From: JAHBNG01 sp039028975
GTDB taxonomy: Bacteria > Chloroflexota > Anaerolineae > Caldilineales > Caldilineaceae
Assembly (NCBI GenBank): GCA_039028975.1
Contig: JBCCHB010000045.1
Span: 1 to 64,000 of the forward strand
Direction: 5' to 3'
DNA length: 64,000 nt
Shown: positions 26,634 through 35,880 of the stretch, piece by piece
Position numbering within the stretch: the stretch's first letter is position 1
Layout: each line of letters begins with the position of its first letter
The notes under the pieces: model-generated
Databases searched by the model: none
What the model was told of the DNA's origin: nothing
The model's input: the letters and a program-made list of their open reading frames with translations, nothing else
Made by a program: the position numbers and the translations under genes

Positions 26634-29285
26634 ATGGATGAAAAACAGTTCGAGCAGATTCTCCAGGCCAAGAGCCAGGAAGAGCGCTCATCTCTCGTAA
26701 CCTCTCTCGAATTAACCATTGAGTCTGTTCAATTCCTCAAAGACCGCTCTGCCGCCGATCTCCGAACCGATCCGACAAAAGCTTTGGCTATCGCTCGAGC
26801 TGCTTATGATGTAGGGGAATCTATCTCTCCAATCGCTAGGGCATATGGTGGGTGGAGTTTGGCGAATGCGCTAGTTATCGCACAAGAATACCAGCAAGCA
26901 GAAAAATATTTTTTGCAAACGCGCAGTACGTTCTTTGAGCATGAACTACCTCTTGATGCAGAACGTGTGAGCATTGGACTTGTCTATGTTTGGGCGTATC
27001 TCGGCAAAAATAGCCAAGCTTTTAGCTTATCTAAAGAAATTGAAGATGCACTTCAAGACCATCAAGAAGATCCTGCTGATCAAACAAGATTAGTTAATTT
27101 GCTTATGAATGTAAGCATCATATACGAGTTACAAGGTCAGTACGAAGAGAGTATATCTATCTATCAAAAATTGCTAGAGTTAGCAAAGAATTTAGCGGAC
27201 CCCCTTCTGACGGCTACTCTCTATCACAATATGGCATATGCTTTTGTTTGGCTTAATGGATTTCATGATGCCCATATTTCATTTCAGGAAGCAGAACATA
27301 TCTTCGTCAGGGAAAATGCTTATACCGAATTGATTCGGTTATATATAAATCGACTGGCCCTTTCAATTAAACTAAACGATCTAGATACCGCAGAGCAAAC
27401 TTTAAAAAAGGCTCAAGCTCAAATTTCTGTTGTCGAATCAAATTTCAACTCTGTCTATCGTCTTGTTCTCTATCAGGCCCGTCTAGCGTTAATCAGTCAG
27501 TGTATTCCACCAAATGAGCTAATGGTCAAGCTGCAAGAGGCTCAGAGATTCTTTTCTCAAAGTGGGAGGCATTCAGAGGAAGGTTTAGCTTGGCTAGCAA
27601 TAGGTGAGTTTAACCTACGAAATCGGTGCTTAAGCCAGGCTCAGGTTGCATTTAAAGAAGCATCCAGAATTGCTAATGCAAACGTAGAGCGATCTCTAAC
27701 ATATAGTTCAGTTTATGGCTTAGCACGAGCTTTAGATGGCTTAGATAAGCAGGAGGAGGCAGTATCTTTATACGAAGAGGCTTTAGATGAAATCGAGTTG
27801 ATTCGTCAAAGAATGCATGTAGATCTCTATCGGTCGAGCTTCCTGGTAGATAAATTGACCATCTATCAAGATTTAGCACGACTATATTTGTCACTGAATA
27901 AGCTAGGTAAGGTCTACTATACAACTGAACGTGCCCGCTCAAGGTTGATTGCTGAAAAACTACTGACTCAATTTAATTATTCTAGCCCATCGAAATTTGA
28001 TGTACAGAAAATTAACGCAGTTGCTAAAGTGCCGAAATTCCATGAGAATGTCTCAATGCTGAAGACACTTTACCAGCAAGCTGAACTTAAGCAGATTTAT
28101 CAGCAAAAGACAGAGCGCGATCCAATTCTTACGGATTCTATTCTTCATCTTGAAAAAGAGCTCAACGAGCAAATTCGCATAATTCAGCTAGAAAGCCAAT
28201 TCTTTTCACCTTTGGCAGTTGGTAATATCGCTTCATCTATGCAAGTTCAGAGCAGATTGAAAAGTGAAAGTCTACTCTATTATCACATTATTCATGATGA
28301 AATCTGGGCCTTTGTTGTAACAGCAAAAGAGATTGCTGGTCATCAACAATTAGGAACTTTACCAGATGTAAATAGTCTAGTAGATTCAGTTATGTTGGCC
28401 GTTGAGCGAGCAATCGATCTGACTGGCCAGCTAGGGGTTGTTGGCGCATCTGCAATCGTCAAACCACTACTCAAAAATGTCAATGGGTATCTACATCAGC
28501 TGTATGAAATTCTGCTTGATCCACTAGTTCCTGACTTGGATTTAACCCAAACGCTCATTATCTCGGCTGATGGCCCTCTAAATATGATTCCCTTTCATGC
28601 TCTTTTTGATGGAATAGCGTATCTCATTGAAAAAACAGCTGTCTGCTATGTTCCCAGTGGAACAGTGTTGGATATCTGCCTATCAAAGCGTAACCCACCC
28701 AGAACGACCCTATTGATGGGGTACGAAGCTGATGATCTGGCCCAGATAAGTAATGAAATTAAGTCTATTATGAGCTTAGTAGAGCAGGCGGCCATCTATG
28801 AGAATACTGAGGCAACAGCAGAGCGATTCTTACAACAAGCGCCAAACTGCGGCTTAATTCATCTGGCTATGCATGCACGATTTCGCTCAGACAACAGTAT
28901 GCTTTCTTATTTGCAATTTGCTGACCGCTATCTTTTTTTTGCTGAACTAAGCCGCATGAGAATTCAAGCAGATCTGGTTGTCTTAAGTGGTTGTGAAACA
29001 GGGACAGGTAAAAACAATGGTTCTGATCTTTTAAGCTTGGCCAGTGCTTTCTTTGGAGCTGGTGCTCGTTCTCTACTTGTCTCATTATGGAGGGTTGAAG
29101 ATAAAGCAACAGCCCTACAAATGCAATCGTTTTATACTCTGCTCAATCAAGGTTACACCAAGAGTGATGCATTACGCCAAGCTCAACTAAACTTAATTGA
29201 GCAGGGACTCAACCAATCTACCAAAGCTATTTATCAACATCCAGCCTTTTGGGCACCATTTGCTTTGTTAGGGAATTGGCGATAA
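26634..29285 (+). CDS. TPR-CHAT protease (active-site residues intact)
   Basis: An 883-residue protein. Residues about 40-480 are helical tetratricopeptide-like repeats (e.g. AEKYFLQTRSTFF, YEESISIYQKLLELAKN, QEEAVSLYEEALDEIEL). A helical linker follows, and the CHAT domain spans about 570-883. The catalytic His is His747 in HLAMHARF and the Cys is Cys787 in VVLSGCETGTG, with the family's SLLVSLWRVED and HPAFWAPFALLGNW after it. CHAT proteins are caspase/separase-like proteases switched on by partners bound through the TPRs. The gene follows sigma and zinc-finger genes on the same strand and ends 355 nt before a secreted propeller gene. The zinc-finger protein is a natural candidate substrate. 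Confidence 0.9.
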   Translation: MDEKQFEQILQAKSQEERSSLVTSLELTIESVQFLKDRSAADLRTDPTKALAIARAAYDVGESISPIARAYGGWSLANALVIAQEYQQAEKYFLQTRSTFFEHELPLDAERVSIGLVYVWAYLGKNSQAFSLSKEIEDALQDHQEDPADQTRLVNLLMNVSIIYELQGQYEESISIYQKLLELAKNLADPLLTATLYHNMAYAFVWLNGFHDAHISFQEAEHIFVRENAYTELIRLYINRLALSIKLNDLDTAEQTLKKAQAQISVVESNFNSVYRLVLYQARLALISQCIPPNELMVKLQEAQRFFSQSGRHSEEGLAWLAIGEFNLRNRCLSQAQVAFKEASRIANANVERSLTYSSVYGLARALDGLDKQEEAVSLYEEALDEIELIRQRMHVDLYRSSFLVDKLTIYQDLARLYLSLNKLGKVYYTTERARSRLIAEKLLTQFNYSSPSKFDVQKINAVAKVPKFHENVSMLKTLYQQAELKQIYQQKTERDPILTDSILHLEKELNEQIRIIQLESQFFSPLAVGNIASSMQVQSRLKSESLLYYHIIHDEIWAFVVTAKEIAGHQQLGTLPDVNSLVDSVMLAVERAIDLTGQLGVVGASAIVKPLLKNVNGYLHQLYEILLDPLVPDLDLTQTLIISADGPLNMIPFHALFDGIAYLIEKTAVCYVPSGTVLDICLSKRNPPRTTLLMGYEADDLAQISNEIKSIMSLVEQAAIYENTEATAERFLQQAPNCGLIHLAMHARFRSDNSMLSYLQFADRYLFFAELSRMRIQADLVVLSGCETGTGKNNGSDLLSLASAFFGAGARSLLVSLWRVEDKATALQMQSFYTLLNQGYTKSDALRQAQLNLIEQGLNQSTKAIYQHPAFWAPFALLGNWR

Positions 29286-29640
29286 CGAATAGTTCATCGC
29301 CTGATTCCGAATTATCATCCAAGCATTTTTTTGCGGTAAAGTGAATTATCCTACACTCATGATGTGACCCCTGTCATCTTTTGGTTCCTCAAGATCTGAG
29401 TACAGCAAACGGTAGATTTCTCCTTGTTGTACTTGTCGAGATGACAGGTCGCGGATAATCTCTCTTTTCCGACCATTATTTGAAAGTTCCTTTTTGATGA
29501 AATGAATCCGTTTATTTCATCCTAGGTAGTACGTAAATTTCATATGAATATCCATTTGATGGAGTTGTGGGAACTTCTATCTATCGTCTAATAGACTATC
29601 TTATCGGCACAGAATGTATGTCTAAAAGGAGACATCCATT
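29286..29640. other. Gene-free interval downstream of the CHAT gene
   Basis: 355 nt with no gene. There are two weak inverted repeats: CCTGTCATCTT...GATGACAGG (about 29370-29449, long loop) and GATGAAAT...ATTTCATC (29496-29521). A promoter for the following gene is expected here but I cannot pick it out. Confidence 0.5.
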
Positions 29641-31338
29641 ATGAAATCAAGACGTATAGCGTACACTATTATATTTTCATACCTTTCAGTGTCGCTGTTC
29701 TTTGTGATAATACAAACCTCCACGGCTATTGCTTCTGTAGATGCACCATTAGGTGCGCATTGTCCAGGACTAGGCCCTATATCCCTAGAAGATGACTTTT
29801 GCGGCTGCACTTGGGGTGAGGTCTACTATCAAGGCGAACCGATTGTGGATGTCGAAGTGAGTCTAACGTTTAATGGCCAGACTACTTCAACTGTTTCATT
29901 CGTTGGTTTTGAAGATCAACCTCCTTTCTTTGACATAACAGGAGCTGACCTAGATGCCAAACGCGGCGACATTATGACCCTGACCGTTAACTTTGCCGGC
30001 CAAACCATCAAGCATCCCTTCCGAGCTATTCCAGACGATCAGGGTGAACAGTATATTCCAATTGTCATTCCAGACACCATCTCTTCTGAACACATCAGCC
30101 AACCTGGCTACCATCATGCCCTTCAATCTGATGATACCTATATTTGGAGTGGAGGTTCCGCTGGTTTGCAGCGCTTTGATTTAGACGGTACCAACCCTCA
30201 AGCGATGACGTTACCGTGGGTCGATCCAACGGTCAGCGCCTTGGAAGCTGGACCGGATAACACGTTATGGGTGGTGGGATCAGAAGGGCTGGCGAGCTAT
30301 GATGGAGCAGAATGGGTGACGGCTCCGGTCTCGCTGACCGACTCCATCAGTGCGTTAGCTTACGATGCCACGGGCGGGCAGCTTTGGCTGGCTGGTAAGT
30401 CTGGTCAAGAGAATCGGCTCCTCAAAAAGGGTGATGAGGCCATTTGGGAGGTGGAACGCTTGTTTGATGGGGAAATTGAGTCGTTGGAAGCGGACAAGGC
30501 AGGTGGTCTCTGGGTTAGCACGTGGGGAAACGGCGTCTTCTATCTAGCTTCAGCATCCTCTGAATGGATTCAATATACGGTGGCTGATGGTTTGGCTTCT
30601 GATTTTGTCTACGATATGGTTAGCGATTTGGATGAAACAGGTGATGGAAGCGTTTGGTTTGGAACTCGCCCCTATCTCTCTGGCTCAGGTATACGCGGTG
30701 GTTTGGGGCAATTCCAGCCTGCTACTGGCGAGTGGACCGTCTACACGACTGAGCAAGGGCTTGCCGCTGACGGCGAGTTGGTCGGAGCCACGGATAATCT
30801 CTACGCCGTTGCGATTTCACCCGAGACTGGCATGGCATGGACAGGCGCAGATAACGGGATCCAACAGCAGAGCCAATCGGCTCTTTGGCTCCCTGTTGCC
30901 CCTGCGCTTCAGCAGGTTCATGATATGGTGGTTCTGTCGGATAGGGTGTTTGTGGCCCACGAAGGTGGGTTGACCCGTTATAACTTGGCTGAACAAGATA
31001 CGACTGCCCCCGAGGTGCAGGATGTGCAATCTGAAAGCGGAGACCTGATCTCTCAAGGTGAGAATTTAGTTTTAAGTGCGGTGGCCCAAGTTGCTGATTC
31101 CGGCAACAGCCCCATCGTGATTTGGGATTGGCGTTCCGATCTGGACGGTCCCATCTGTACGACAGCGGGAACGTGTCAAATTAGCGCTTTTTCCTTACAG
31201 GCAGGTCAACATACCATCAGCTTACGGGTTCAAGATACAGCAGGTAACTGGTCTGAAGAAGCAACAACAACAGTGACATTAGAGGCACTTCAGCATACAT
31301 ATCTACCATCTGTTTTGGGTGGGATGGCAACGAGGTAA
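29641..31338 (+). CDS. Secreted beta-propeller protein with C-terminal Ig-like domain
   Basis: A 565-residue exported protein. The signal peptide is about residues 1-33 (ending STAIASVDA). A small beta domain follows (about 55-130, CGCTWGEVYYQGEPIVDVEVSLTF). Residues about 150-445 are two-component-regulator-type propeller repeats (LWVVGSEGLASYDG, LWVSTWGNGVFYL, VWFGTRPYL). An Ig-like segment follows at about 455-550. The C-terminus contains HTYLPSVLGG, resembling the YLPxV-like endings I associate with Chloroflexota surface proteins. No histidine kinase is attached, so the propeller is probably a binding or scaffold module. GGAGA lies 9 nt before the ATG. Confidence 0.8.
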   Translation: MKSRRIAYTIIFSYLSVSLFFVIIQTSTAIASVDAPLGAHCPGLGPISLEDDFCGCTWGEVYYQGEPIVDVEVSLTFNGQTTSTVSFVGFEDQPPFFDITGADLDAKRGDIMTLTVNFAGQTIKHPFRAIPDDQGEQYIPIVIPDTISSEHISQPGYHHALQSDDTYIWSGGSAGLQRFDLDGTNPQAMTLPWVDPTVSALEAGPDNTLWVVGSEGLASYDGAEWVTAPVSLTDSISALAYDATGGQLWLAGKSGQENRLLKKGDEAIWEVERLFDGEIESLEADKAGGLWVSTWGNGVFYLASASSEWIQYTVADGLASDFVYDMVSDLDETGDGSVWFGTRPYLSGSGIRGGLGQFQPATGEWTVYTTEQGLAADGELVGATDNLYAVAISPETGMAWTGADNGIQQQSQSALWLPVAPALQQVHDMVVLSDRVFVAHEGGLTRYNLAEQDTTAPEVQDVQSESGDLISQGENLVLSAVAQVADSGNSPIVIWDWRSDLDGPICTTAGTCQISAFSLQAGQHTISLRVQDTAGNWSEEATTTVTLEALQHTYLPSVLGGMATR

Positions 31339-31615
31339 ATATTCAGTAGTCCCCAGTCGCTTGGTCGCCTAGTCTAGAGTCGTTCTGGCAGACATCAAGG
31401 ACATGGCGATCCACTGATATTCCCTCATTCACAAATTGAGTTCCACGGCTATCTACTCTACAAATATCATTCGAGCAGATGTAGCGTCCTAAATTGCAAG
31501 CGAACCGTCACAATACTATATCCTAACCCGTGATAAACTTAACTTATCCGACGGCTGTGGTGCAGTATCAAGGCCACGGGTTGGAAATTAGCCCAGCAGT
31601 ATCGGGCGCAATTAT

Positions 31616-31662
31616 AAAAAGGCGCATCCTTCTTGAAGTACTGGAGAAGGATGCGCCTTTTT
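31616..31662. terminator. Bidirectional rho-independent terminator
   Basis: GGCGCATCCTTCT and AGAAGGATGCGCC form a perfect 13-bp stem, extended by A5/T5 on the two sides, with an 11-nt loop. It serves the convergent propeller gene (plus) and the membrane-protein gene (minus). The remainder of the 31339-31733 gap shows nothing else. Confidence 0.9.
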
Positions 31663-31733
31663 ATTTATATCTAAACTGCAGATGTGTAACCAAGCGAAAT
31701 GACAGTTTGCGATCCTCTGAATAGAGAATTCGG

Positions 31734-32519
31734 TTAGTAGGCTGTCCGATTATGCAAGACATCTACATAGCGCTCTATATCAGAGACGGTAGCTGGGGCT
31801 GAACCGGGATCATCTTCCATTCCCTCGGGCACAGGAGACCCTGTGGGGGAGGGCATGCCACGAGCCGCACCGGCTGGCATGGGGATGCGGGCAGGCCCAA
31901 CACCTGGTACATCGACCATGCGCTTGTTCTCCGATTCTGCTAATTTGAGGACGCCATCAGCCAAAGCTGCCCCCGCGCTCTCTCGTTGGTTGATGGATGC
32001 ATTGCTTAAGAAGTTCTTGCCTTGCGTAATGATACCCAAAATTTCGTGGGCAGGCTTGGCCCCCGAGCCGATAATCAGTCCCGTGATCAGCGTGTCCCAC
32101 AAGGCTGGCACATTTTCGACAAAGCCGGGCACATAATCCTGCAGATAAACAAAAAGGCGCATGTTGGTATAGTTGGCTACCAAAATACCGATAATTACGC
32201 CCATAAGCATACTAGAGCCACTCTTGAATTGAGTATATTGGGCGGCTTTCAAGTCCGCTGGTTGCCAGCGTTTTGAACTCAGCATAGCCCACTCTACATA
32301 ATTCCAAATGACTTCCGTCGAGCGTTCTACCCCAATCGATGCGGTAGCCAATGGTACCAGGACTGGCCAGATGGTGCTTCCAGAGCTTGCTTCTTGCAGA
32401 AGTGGGGCCGCCAAAGCTGGTGAATCGATGAGAAGAGCCAAGCCCATCCCACCAAATATCCAGCCCATGAACGAAACCCATCGATAGTCAACACCTATCT
32501 TTTTGTGGCGATGCTTCAT
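31734..32519 (-). CDS. Membrane protein of unknown function
   Basis: A 261-residue protein I do not recognise. It has an N-terminal hydrophobic segment (about 14-36, possibly a signal peptide ending SPALAAP), a second near 50-65, a third at about 100-120 (SGSSMLMGVIIGILVANYT) and one at about 140-155. The soluble C-terminus is rich in Pro and Gly (about 205-245). LIIGSGAKPAHEIL and the surrounding pattern suggest a small integral membrane protein such as those found in phage-holin-like or stress operons, but I will not assign a function. The start at 32519 is chosen for AAAGG 10 nt upstream; the frame is open to 32585. It lies just downstream of pepA. Confidence 0.65.
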   Translation of the reverse strand: MKHRHKKIGVDYRWVSFMGWIFGGMGLALLIDSPALAAPLLQEASSGSTIWPVLVPLATASIGVERSTEVIWNYVEWAMLSSKRWQPADLKAAQYTQFKSGSSMLMGVIIGILVANYTNMRLFVYLQDYVPGFVENVPALWDTLITGLIIGSGAKPAHEILGIITQGKNFLSNASINQRESAGAALADGVLKLAESENKRMVDVPGVGPARIPMPAGAARGMPSPTGSPVPEGMEDDPGSAPATVSDIERYVDVLHNRTAY

Positions 32520-32575
32520 TAGATTGCTACCTTTTCTTTGCCAGAGAATGAACACAGACCAGAATACGAAACTAT

Positions 32576-34078
32576 TTATCCCCACGTCTCAGCTAGATCG
32601 ACCAGAAGACGCACGCCATAACCAACTGCTCCTTTAGGAATAACTGGATCTTTGCCGCTCTTTGTCCAAGCCATGGTGGCAATATCCAAGTGCGCCCACG
32701 GATAGCCTTCGGTGAAATGTTCCAGGAATTTGGCGCTGGTGGCAACCCCACCCATACGACCTCCGCTGTTTTTTACCTCAGCCATATCACTTTTGATCTC
32801 ATCTTTATATTCATCAAAGAGGGGCATAGGCCAAAGCCGCTCATTGCTACGCTGGGCGGAAGCCATCAAGGCATCACTCAACGCCTCATTATTGGCGAAA
32901 AGGCCGGCTGCTTGAGAACCCAGTGCAATGCCAACGGCCCCAGTCAATGTGGCCAGATCGACTACGGCAGAGGGCCCATAGCGCGCCACATAGGCCAACG
33001 TATCTGCTAGGACCAGCCGTCCTTCCGCATCGGTAGAGATAATTTCCGTCGTCTTACCCGTCATACCAGTAAGAATATCACCAGGGCGATAGGCAGCACC
33101 ATCAGGCATATTTTCTACACATGCGGAGATGCCAATAACTCGCTTAGGAACTTGAAGCCTAGCAATCGCCTCCATAGCACCAATGACTGCGGCGGCTCCT
33201 CCCATGTCATTCTTCATCATCCACATATCTCCGCCAGGCTTCAAGGTGATACCGCCAGTATCAAATGTGATCCCTTTGCCTGCTAGAACCAGAGGTGCAT
33301 CGTTCTCTGTCCCCGGGGGAGCATGTTCTAAGATGATCATCTGGGCTTCATTAACGCTTCCTTGACTGACAGCCAGAAGGATGCCCATCTTTAACTCGGC
33401 CATATCGGCTTCATTCAAGATAGTGCAGGTCAACCCAACCTCGTGGGCCATGGTGCTAGCACGTGCTGCGAATTCGACTGGATAGAGAATGTTACCGGGT
33501 TCACTTACATAATTTCGGGCGCTATATGTCCCTGCGGCCACAGCTTCACCTCGAGCGACGCCAGCTTCAATCTCACCGATTTTGCTGTCGTCAAATTCGA
33601 CAATTGTGCAGAGATCTGGGCCAGCAGGTGGCTGCTGACGCCGATATTGGGGTGCCATATAGGTGGCCAGTAAGGTGCCTTCCACTAAGAGCTGGGCTGC
33701 CGTAGTGGCATCCATATTGCCAACGCCAGCCCCATGAACAATGGTCGCAAAGGAGCGGACCCCCTTCATGTTCTTGATGGCTCTGGCTGCACAGGCGGCA
33801 GCTCTTCGAGCGGCTTTTGAGTCAAACAATTCCCCTTTTCCTAAGCCGACAATGAGTATTCGAGGAGCGGGAATCCGATCACCTGTGTAGAGCAAAGCCG
33901 TTGTGTTTGCCTCACCTTTAAAGTCCTCACTAGCAATCAGGGAGGAGATAGCACCACCCAATGCTTTATCTACTGCACCAGTAGCTCCGCTAGGCATAGT
34001 TACCCCAGCAAAGAGGTTAACAACCAAACAATCAACGACCTGCTGGCTGATATTGCCCTGTATGACATTCAATTTCAT
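32576..34078 (-). CDS. pepA: Leucyl aminopeptidase (M17 family)
   Basis: A 500-residue cytosolic di-zinc aminopeptidase releasing N-terminal residues in peptide turnover. The C-terminal catalytic domain shows LVLAGKGITFDTGGITLKPG (about 260-278) with the metal/catalytic Lys and Asp, MKNDMGGAAAV (catalytic region) and STDAEGRLVLADTL (about 340-353), where the family signature usually reads NTDAEGR. ATG 34078 is preferred (GAAGGA 8 nt upstream) over ATG 34093. The gene begins just 11 nt downstream of the aminotransferase stop and is probably cotranscribed with it. Confidence 0.95.
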   Translation of the reverse strand: MKLNVIQGNISQQVVDCLVVNLFAGVTMPSGATGAVDKALGGAISSLIASEDFKGEANTTALLYTGDRIPAPRILIVGLGKGELFDSKAARRAAACAARAIKNMKGVRSFATIVHGAGVGNMDATTAAQLLVEGTLLATYMAPQYRRQQPPAGPDLCTIVEFDDSKIGEIEAGVARGEAVAAGTYSARNYVSEPGNILYPVEFAARASTMAHEVGLTCTILNEADMAELKMGILLAVSQGSVNEAQMIILEHAPPGTENDAPLVLAGKGITFDTGGITLKPGGDMWMMKNDMGGAAAVIGAMEAIARLQVPKRVIGISACVENMPDGAAYRPGDILTGMTGKTTEIISTDAEGRLVLADTLAYVARYGPSAVVDLATLTGAVGIALGSQAAGLFANNEALSDALMASAQRSNERLWPMPLFDEYKDEIKSDMAEVKNSGGRMGGVATSAKFLEHFTEGYPWAHLDIATMAWTKSGKDPVIPKGAVGYGVRLLVDLAETWG

Positions 34079-34089
34079 TGATTTATCCT

Positions 34090-35382
34090 TCATTTGAATT
34101 TTGCATAGAGCCGTTCTGCCGCTTCATCTAACATGTCGTCTGTTTTGCAAAAGCAAAAACGGACCAAGTTTTCTGTCAGGTGCTGATTCGCTGGGGAGTA
34201 GAAGTGGCTCGGTGGTATGGCTGCGACCCCAATCTCTTTGGTTAACCAACGGCACGCGCTGACATCCCTCAGAATACCTTCCTCATTCGGTACATCCAGA
34301 GAGCTGGAATCGGCAAGAATAAAGTAGGAGCCATCTGGCTTAACCGGAGCAATACCCACATCTGCCAGAACGGCCATCAGCTTATCCCTCTTGGCTTGGT
34401 ACATGCTGCTCAACCACTCAAAATATCCTTCCTCCTTTGCTCTCTCCATGCCTACGGCAACAGCCTCTTGTAGAGGCGTGGCAATGGTGAAAGGAATCCA
34501 TTGATGCCCCATCAAGATAGCATGAGCAATGGGGGCAGGCGTAATGGCCCAGCCAATCTTCCACCCTGTAACGGAGAAGGTCTTTCCTGCACTGCCCAAG
34601 GTAATGGTTCGCTCCCACATTCCCGGTAAGGTAGCAATTCGGGTATGTAGATTCGATAGCGTTACAGCCTGACTCCCTGCCTCATCCCCCGAGATCTCTT
34701 CTGGATAGACCATCCACTCATATACCTCATCAGCCAGCACATAAGCATCATGTTGTTGTACCAACTGCGCAATCATCTCTAATTCAGCTCGACTATAGAT
34801 TTTACCCAATGCGTTTTGCGGATTATTGACAATGACCAGGCGGGTCCGTTCTGAAAACGCGGCTGCCAACTCATCTGGGTCAACACTCCACTCAGCCGCT
34901 TTGCCCAGGTTATCCGGGGCAGGGGGGCGCAGAGGGACATAGATCGGTGTCCCTCCAGCCATAATGACAGAGGCAGGGTAGCTATCATAGAATGGTTCAA
35001 AGAGGATGACCTCATCACCAGGCTGAATAAGCGCCTGAATGGTGGCAAAGATCCCTTCTGTCGCGCCTACAGTGGTGACGATCTCGGTCATTGGATCAAT
35101 CTCTCGGCCAAAGAGGGGACTATATACCTGGCTGAGAGCGTTAACAAGTCGAGGATGTCCGGCATAACGTGTATACTGATTCAGATCCTCAGCAATCGCA
35201 TCTTGAGCGGCTTGTTTGACAAAATCAGGTGCTGCAAAATTGGGAAACCCTTGGCCCAAATTAACGGCATTATGCTCAATAGCCAGAGCCGTATATTCGG
35301 CAAATACAGTTGCACCAAAGCCTTGAATTCTAGAGGCTGGCACAAAATGGTCAGGAGTGGTAGATTCTTGTTGAGCAATCAT
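34090..35382 (-). CDS. PLP-dependent aminotransferase class I/II
   Basis: A 430-residue fold-type I aminotransferase. It has the N-terminal substrate segment NLGQGFPNFAAP (about 39-50), the cofactor-binding VTTVGATEGIFA (about 103-114), IVNNPQNALGKIY (about 184-196), DEVYEWMVY (about 218) and the PLP-lysine segment LGSAGKTFSVTGWKIGW (about 262-278). It ends with the substrate-carboxylate Arg in VRFCFCKTDD. Closest in feel to methionine/kynurenine aminotransferases (YbdL/KAT type). Substrate uncertain. Weak Shine-Dalgarno. First gene of a likely two-gene unit with pepA. Confidence 0.9.
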   Translation of the reverse strand: MIAQQESTTPDHFVPASRIQGFGATVFAEYTALAIEHNAVNLGQGFPNFAAPDFVKQAAQDAIAEDLNQYTRYAGHPRLVNALSQVYSPLFGREIDPMTEIVTTVGATEGIFATIQALIQPGDEVILFEPFYDSYPASVIMAGGTPIYVPLRPPAPDNLGKAAEWSVDPDELAAAFSERTRLVIVNNPQNALGKIYSRAELEMIAQLVQQHDAYVLADEVYEWMVYPEEISGDEAGSQAVTLSNLHTRIATLPGMWERTITLGSAGKTFSVTGWKIGWAITPAPIAHAILMGHQWIPFTIATPLQEAVAVGMERAKEEGYFEWLSSMYQAKRDKLMAVLADVGIAPVKPDGSYFILADSSSLDVPNEEGILRDVSACRWLTKEIGVAAIPPSHFYSPANQHLTENLVRFCFCKTDDMLDEAAERLYAKFK

Positions 35383-35632
35383 GAGCGTGTCTGTAAGTTG
35401 TTACATTTTTGTGGTTAGGATAGTAGAAAGTTTATAACATATTATAGCCCATCCCCAGCCAGGAAGCCAGCATAGTCGGCTGAGTGGGACACGGATGTCC
35501 ATCAACACTGCGGGTAGCACTACAATTCTTACCCAAATACGGAATTACTAAGTTTGCTTGCATGAGCATGGATTACAAGGAGCAGGTAAATTTGACATTT
35601 CAAGAGAATACTATACAATAGTAAATGTATTC

Positions 35633-35705
35633 GGGGCTATAGCTCAGCTGGGAGAGCGCTACACTGGCAGTGTAGAGGTCAAGGGTTCGAGTCCCTTTAG
35701 CTCCA
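35633..35705 (+). tRNA. tRNA-Ala (GGC)
   Basis: A 73-nt cloverleaf: acceptor GGGGCTA/TAGCTCC, D-arm GCTCAGCTGGGAGAGC, anticodon stem CTACA/TGTAG with loop CTGGCAG (anticodon GGC at 35666-35668), T-loop GGTTCGAGTCC and discriminator A. CCA is not encoded. A family-B repeat begins 3-4 nt after the 3' end, and a terminator lies about 105 nt downstream. Confidence 0.97.
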
Positions 35706-35708
35706 CTC

Positions 35709-35793
35709 ATAGTCAGCTCTATTTGAAGACCGTAGATTGGTTACTTTTGTAGAGCTTAGGAAACTATGGTTTTCAAGCGGAACTGCAGTTAAT
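35709..35793 (+). repeat. Family-B MITE-like repeat, copy B1
   Basis: AGTCAGCTCTATTTGAAGACCGTAG...GTAGAGCTTAGGAAACTATGGTTTTCAAGCGGAACTGCAGTTAA in outline. Inserted directly downstream of tRNA-Ala. TIRs related to CCGTTTTGAAAACCGTAG. Confidence 0.7.
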
Positions 35794-35809
35794 CTACAAT
35801 CATTTTAAG

Positions 35810-35832
35810 GCTCTCCACTTGGAGAGCTTTTT
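35810..35832 (+). terminator. Rho-independent terminator after tRNA-Ala
   Basis: GCTCTCC-ACTT-GGAGAGC followed by TTTTT. It ends the tRNA transcript, after reading through B1, and lies 49 nt before rph. Confidence 0.9.
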
Positions 35833-35880
35833 GATTCCTCACCCAGCCTGATCATGCTCAAGTTCATTATGGAGTAAATT

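Noticed and set aside
24541..29285. Type III-E CRISPR craspase locus
   Set aside because: TPR-CHAT and sigma genes are present, but there is no CRISPR array, gRAMP/Cas7-11, Csx30-like or other cas gene in the window.
31530..31724. 64-residue open frame in the gap before the membrane-protein gene
   Set aside because: It spans the bidirectional terminator hairpin and is not protein-like.
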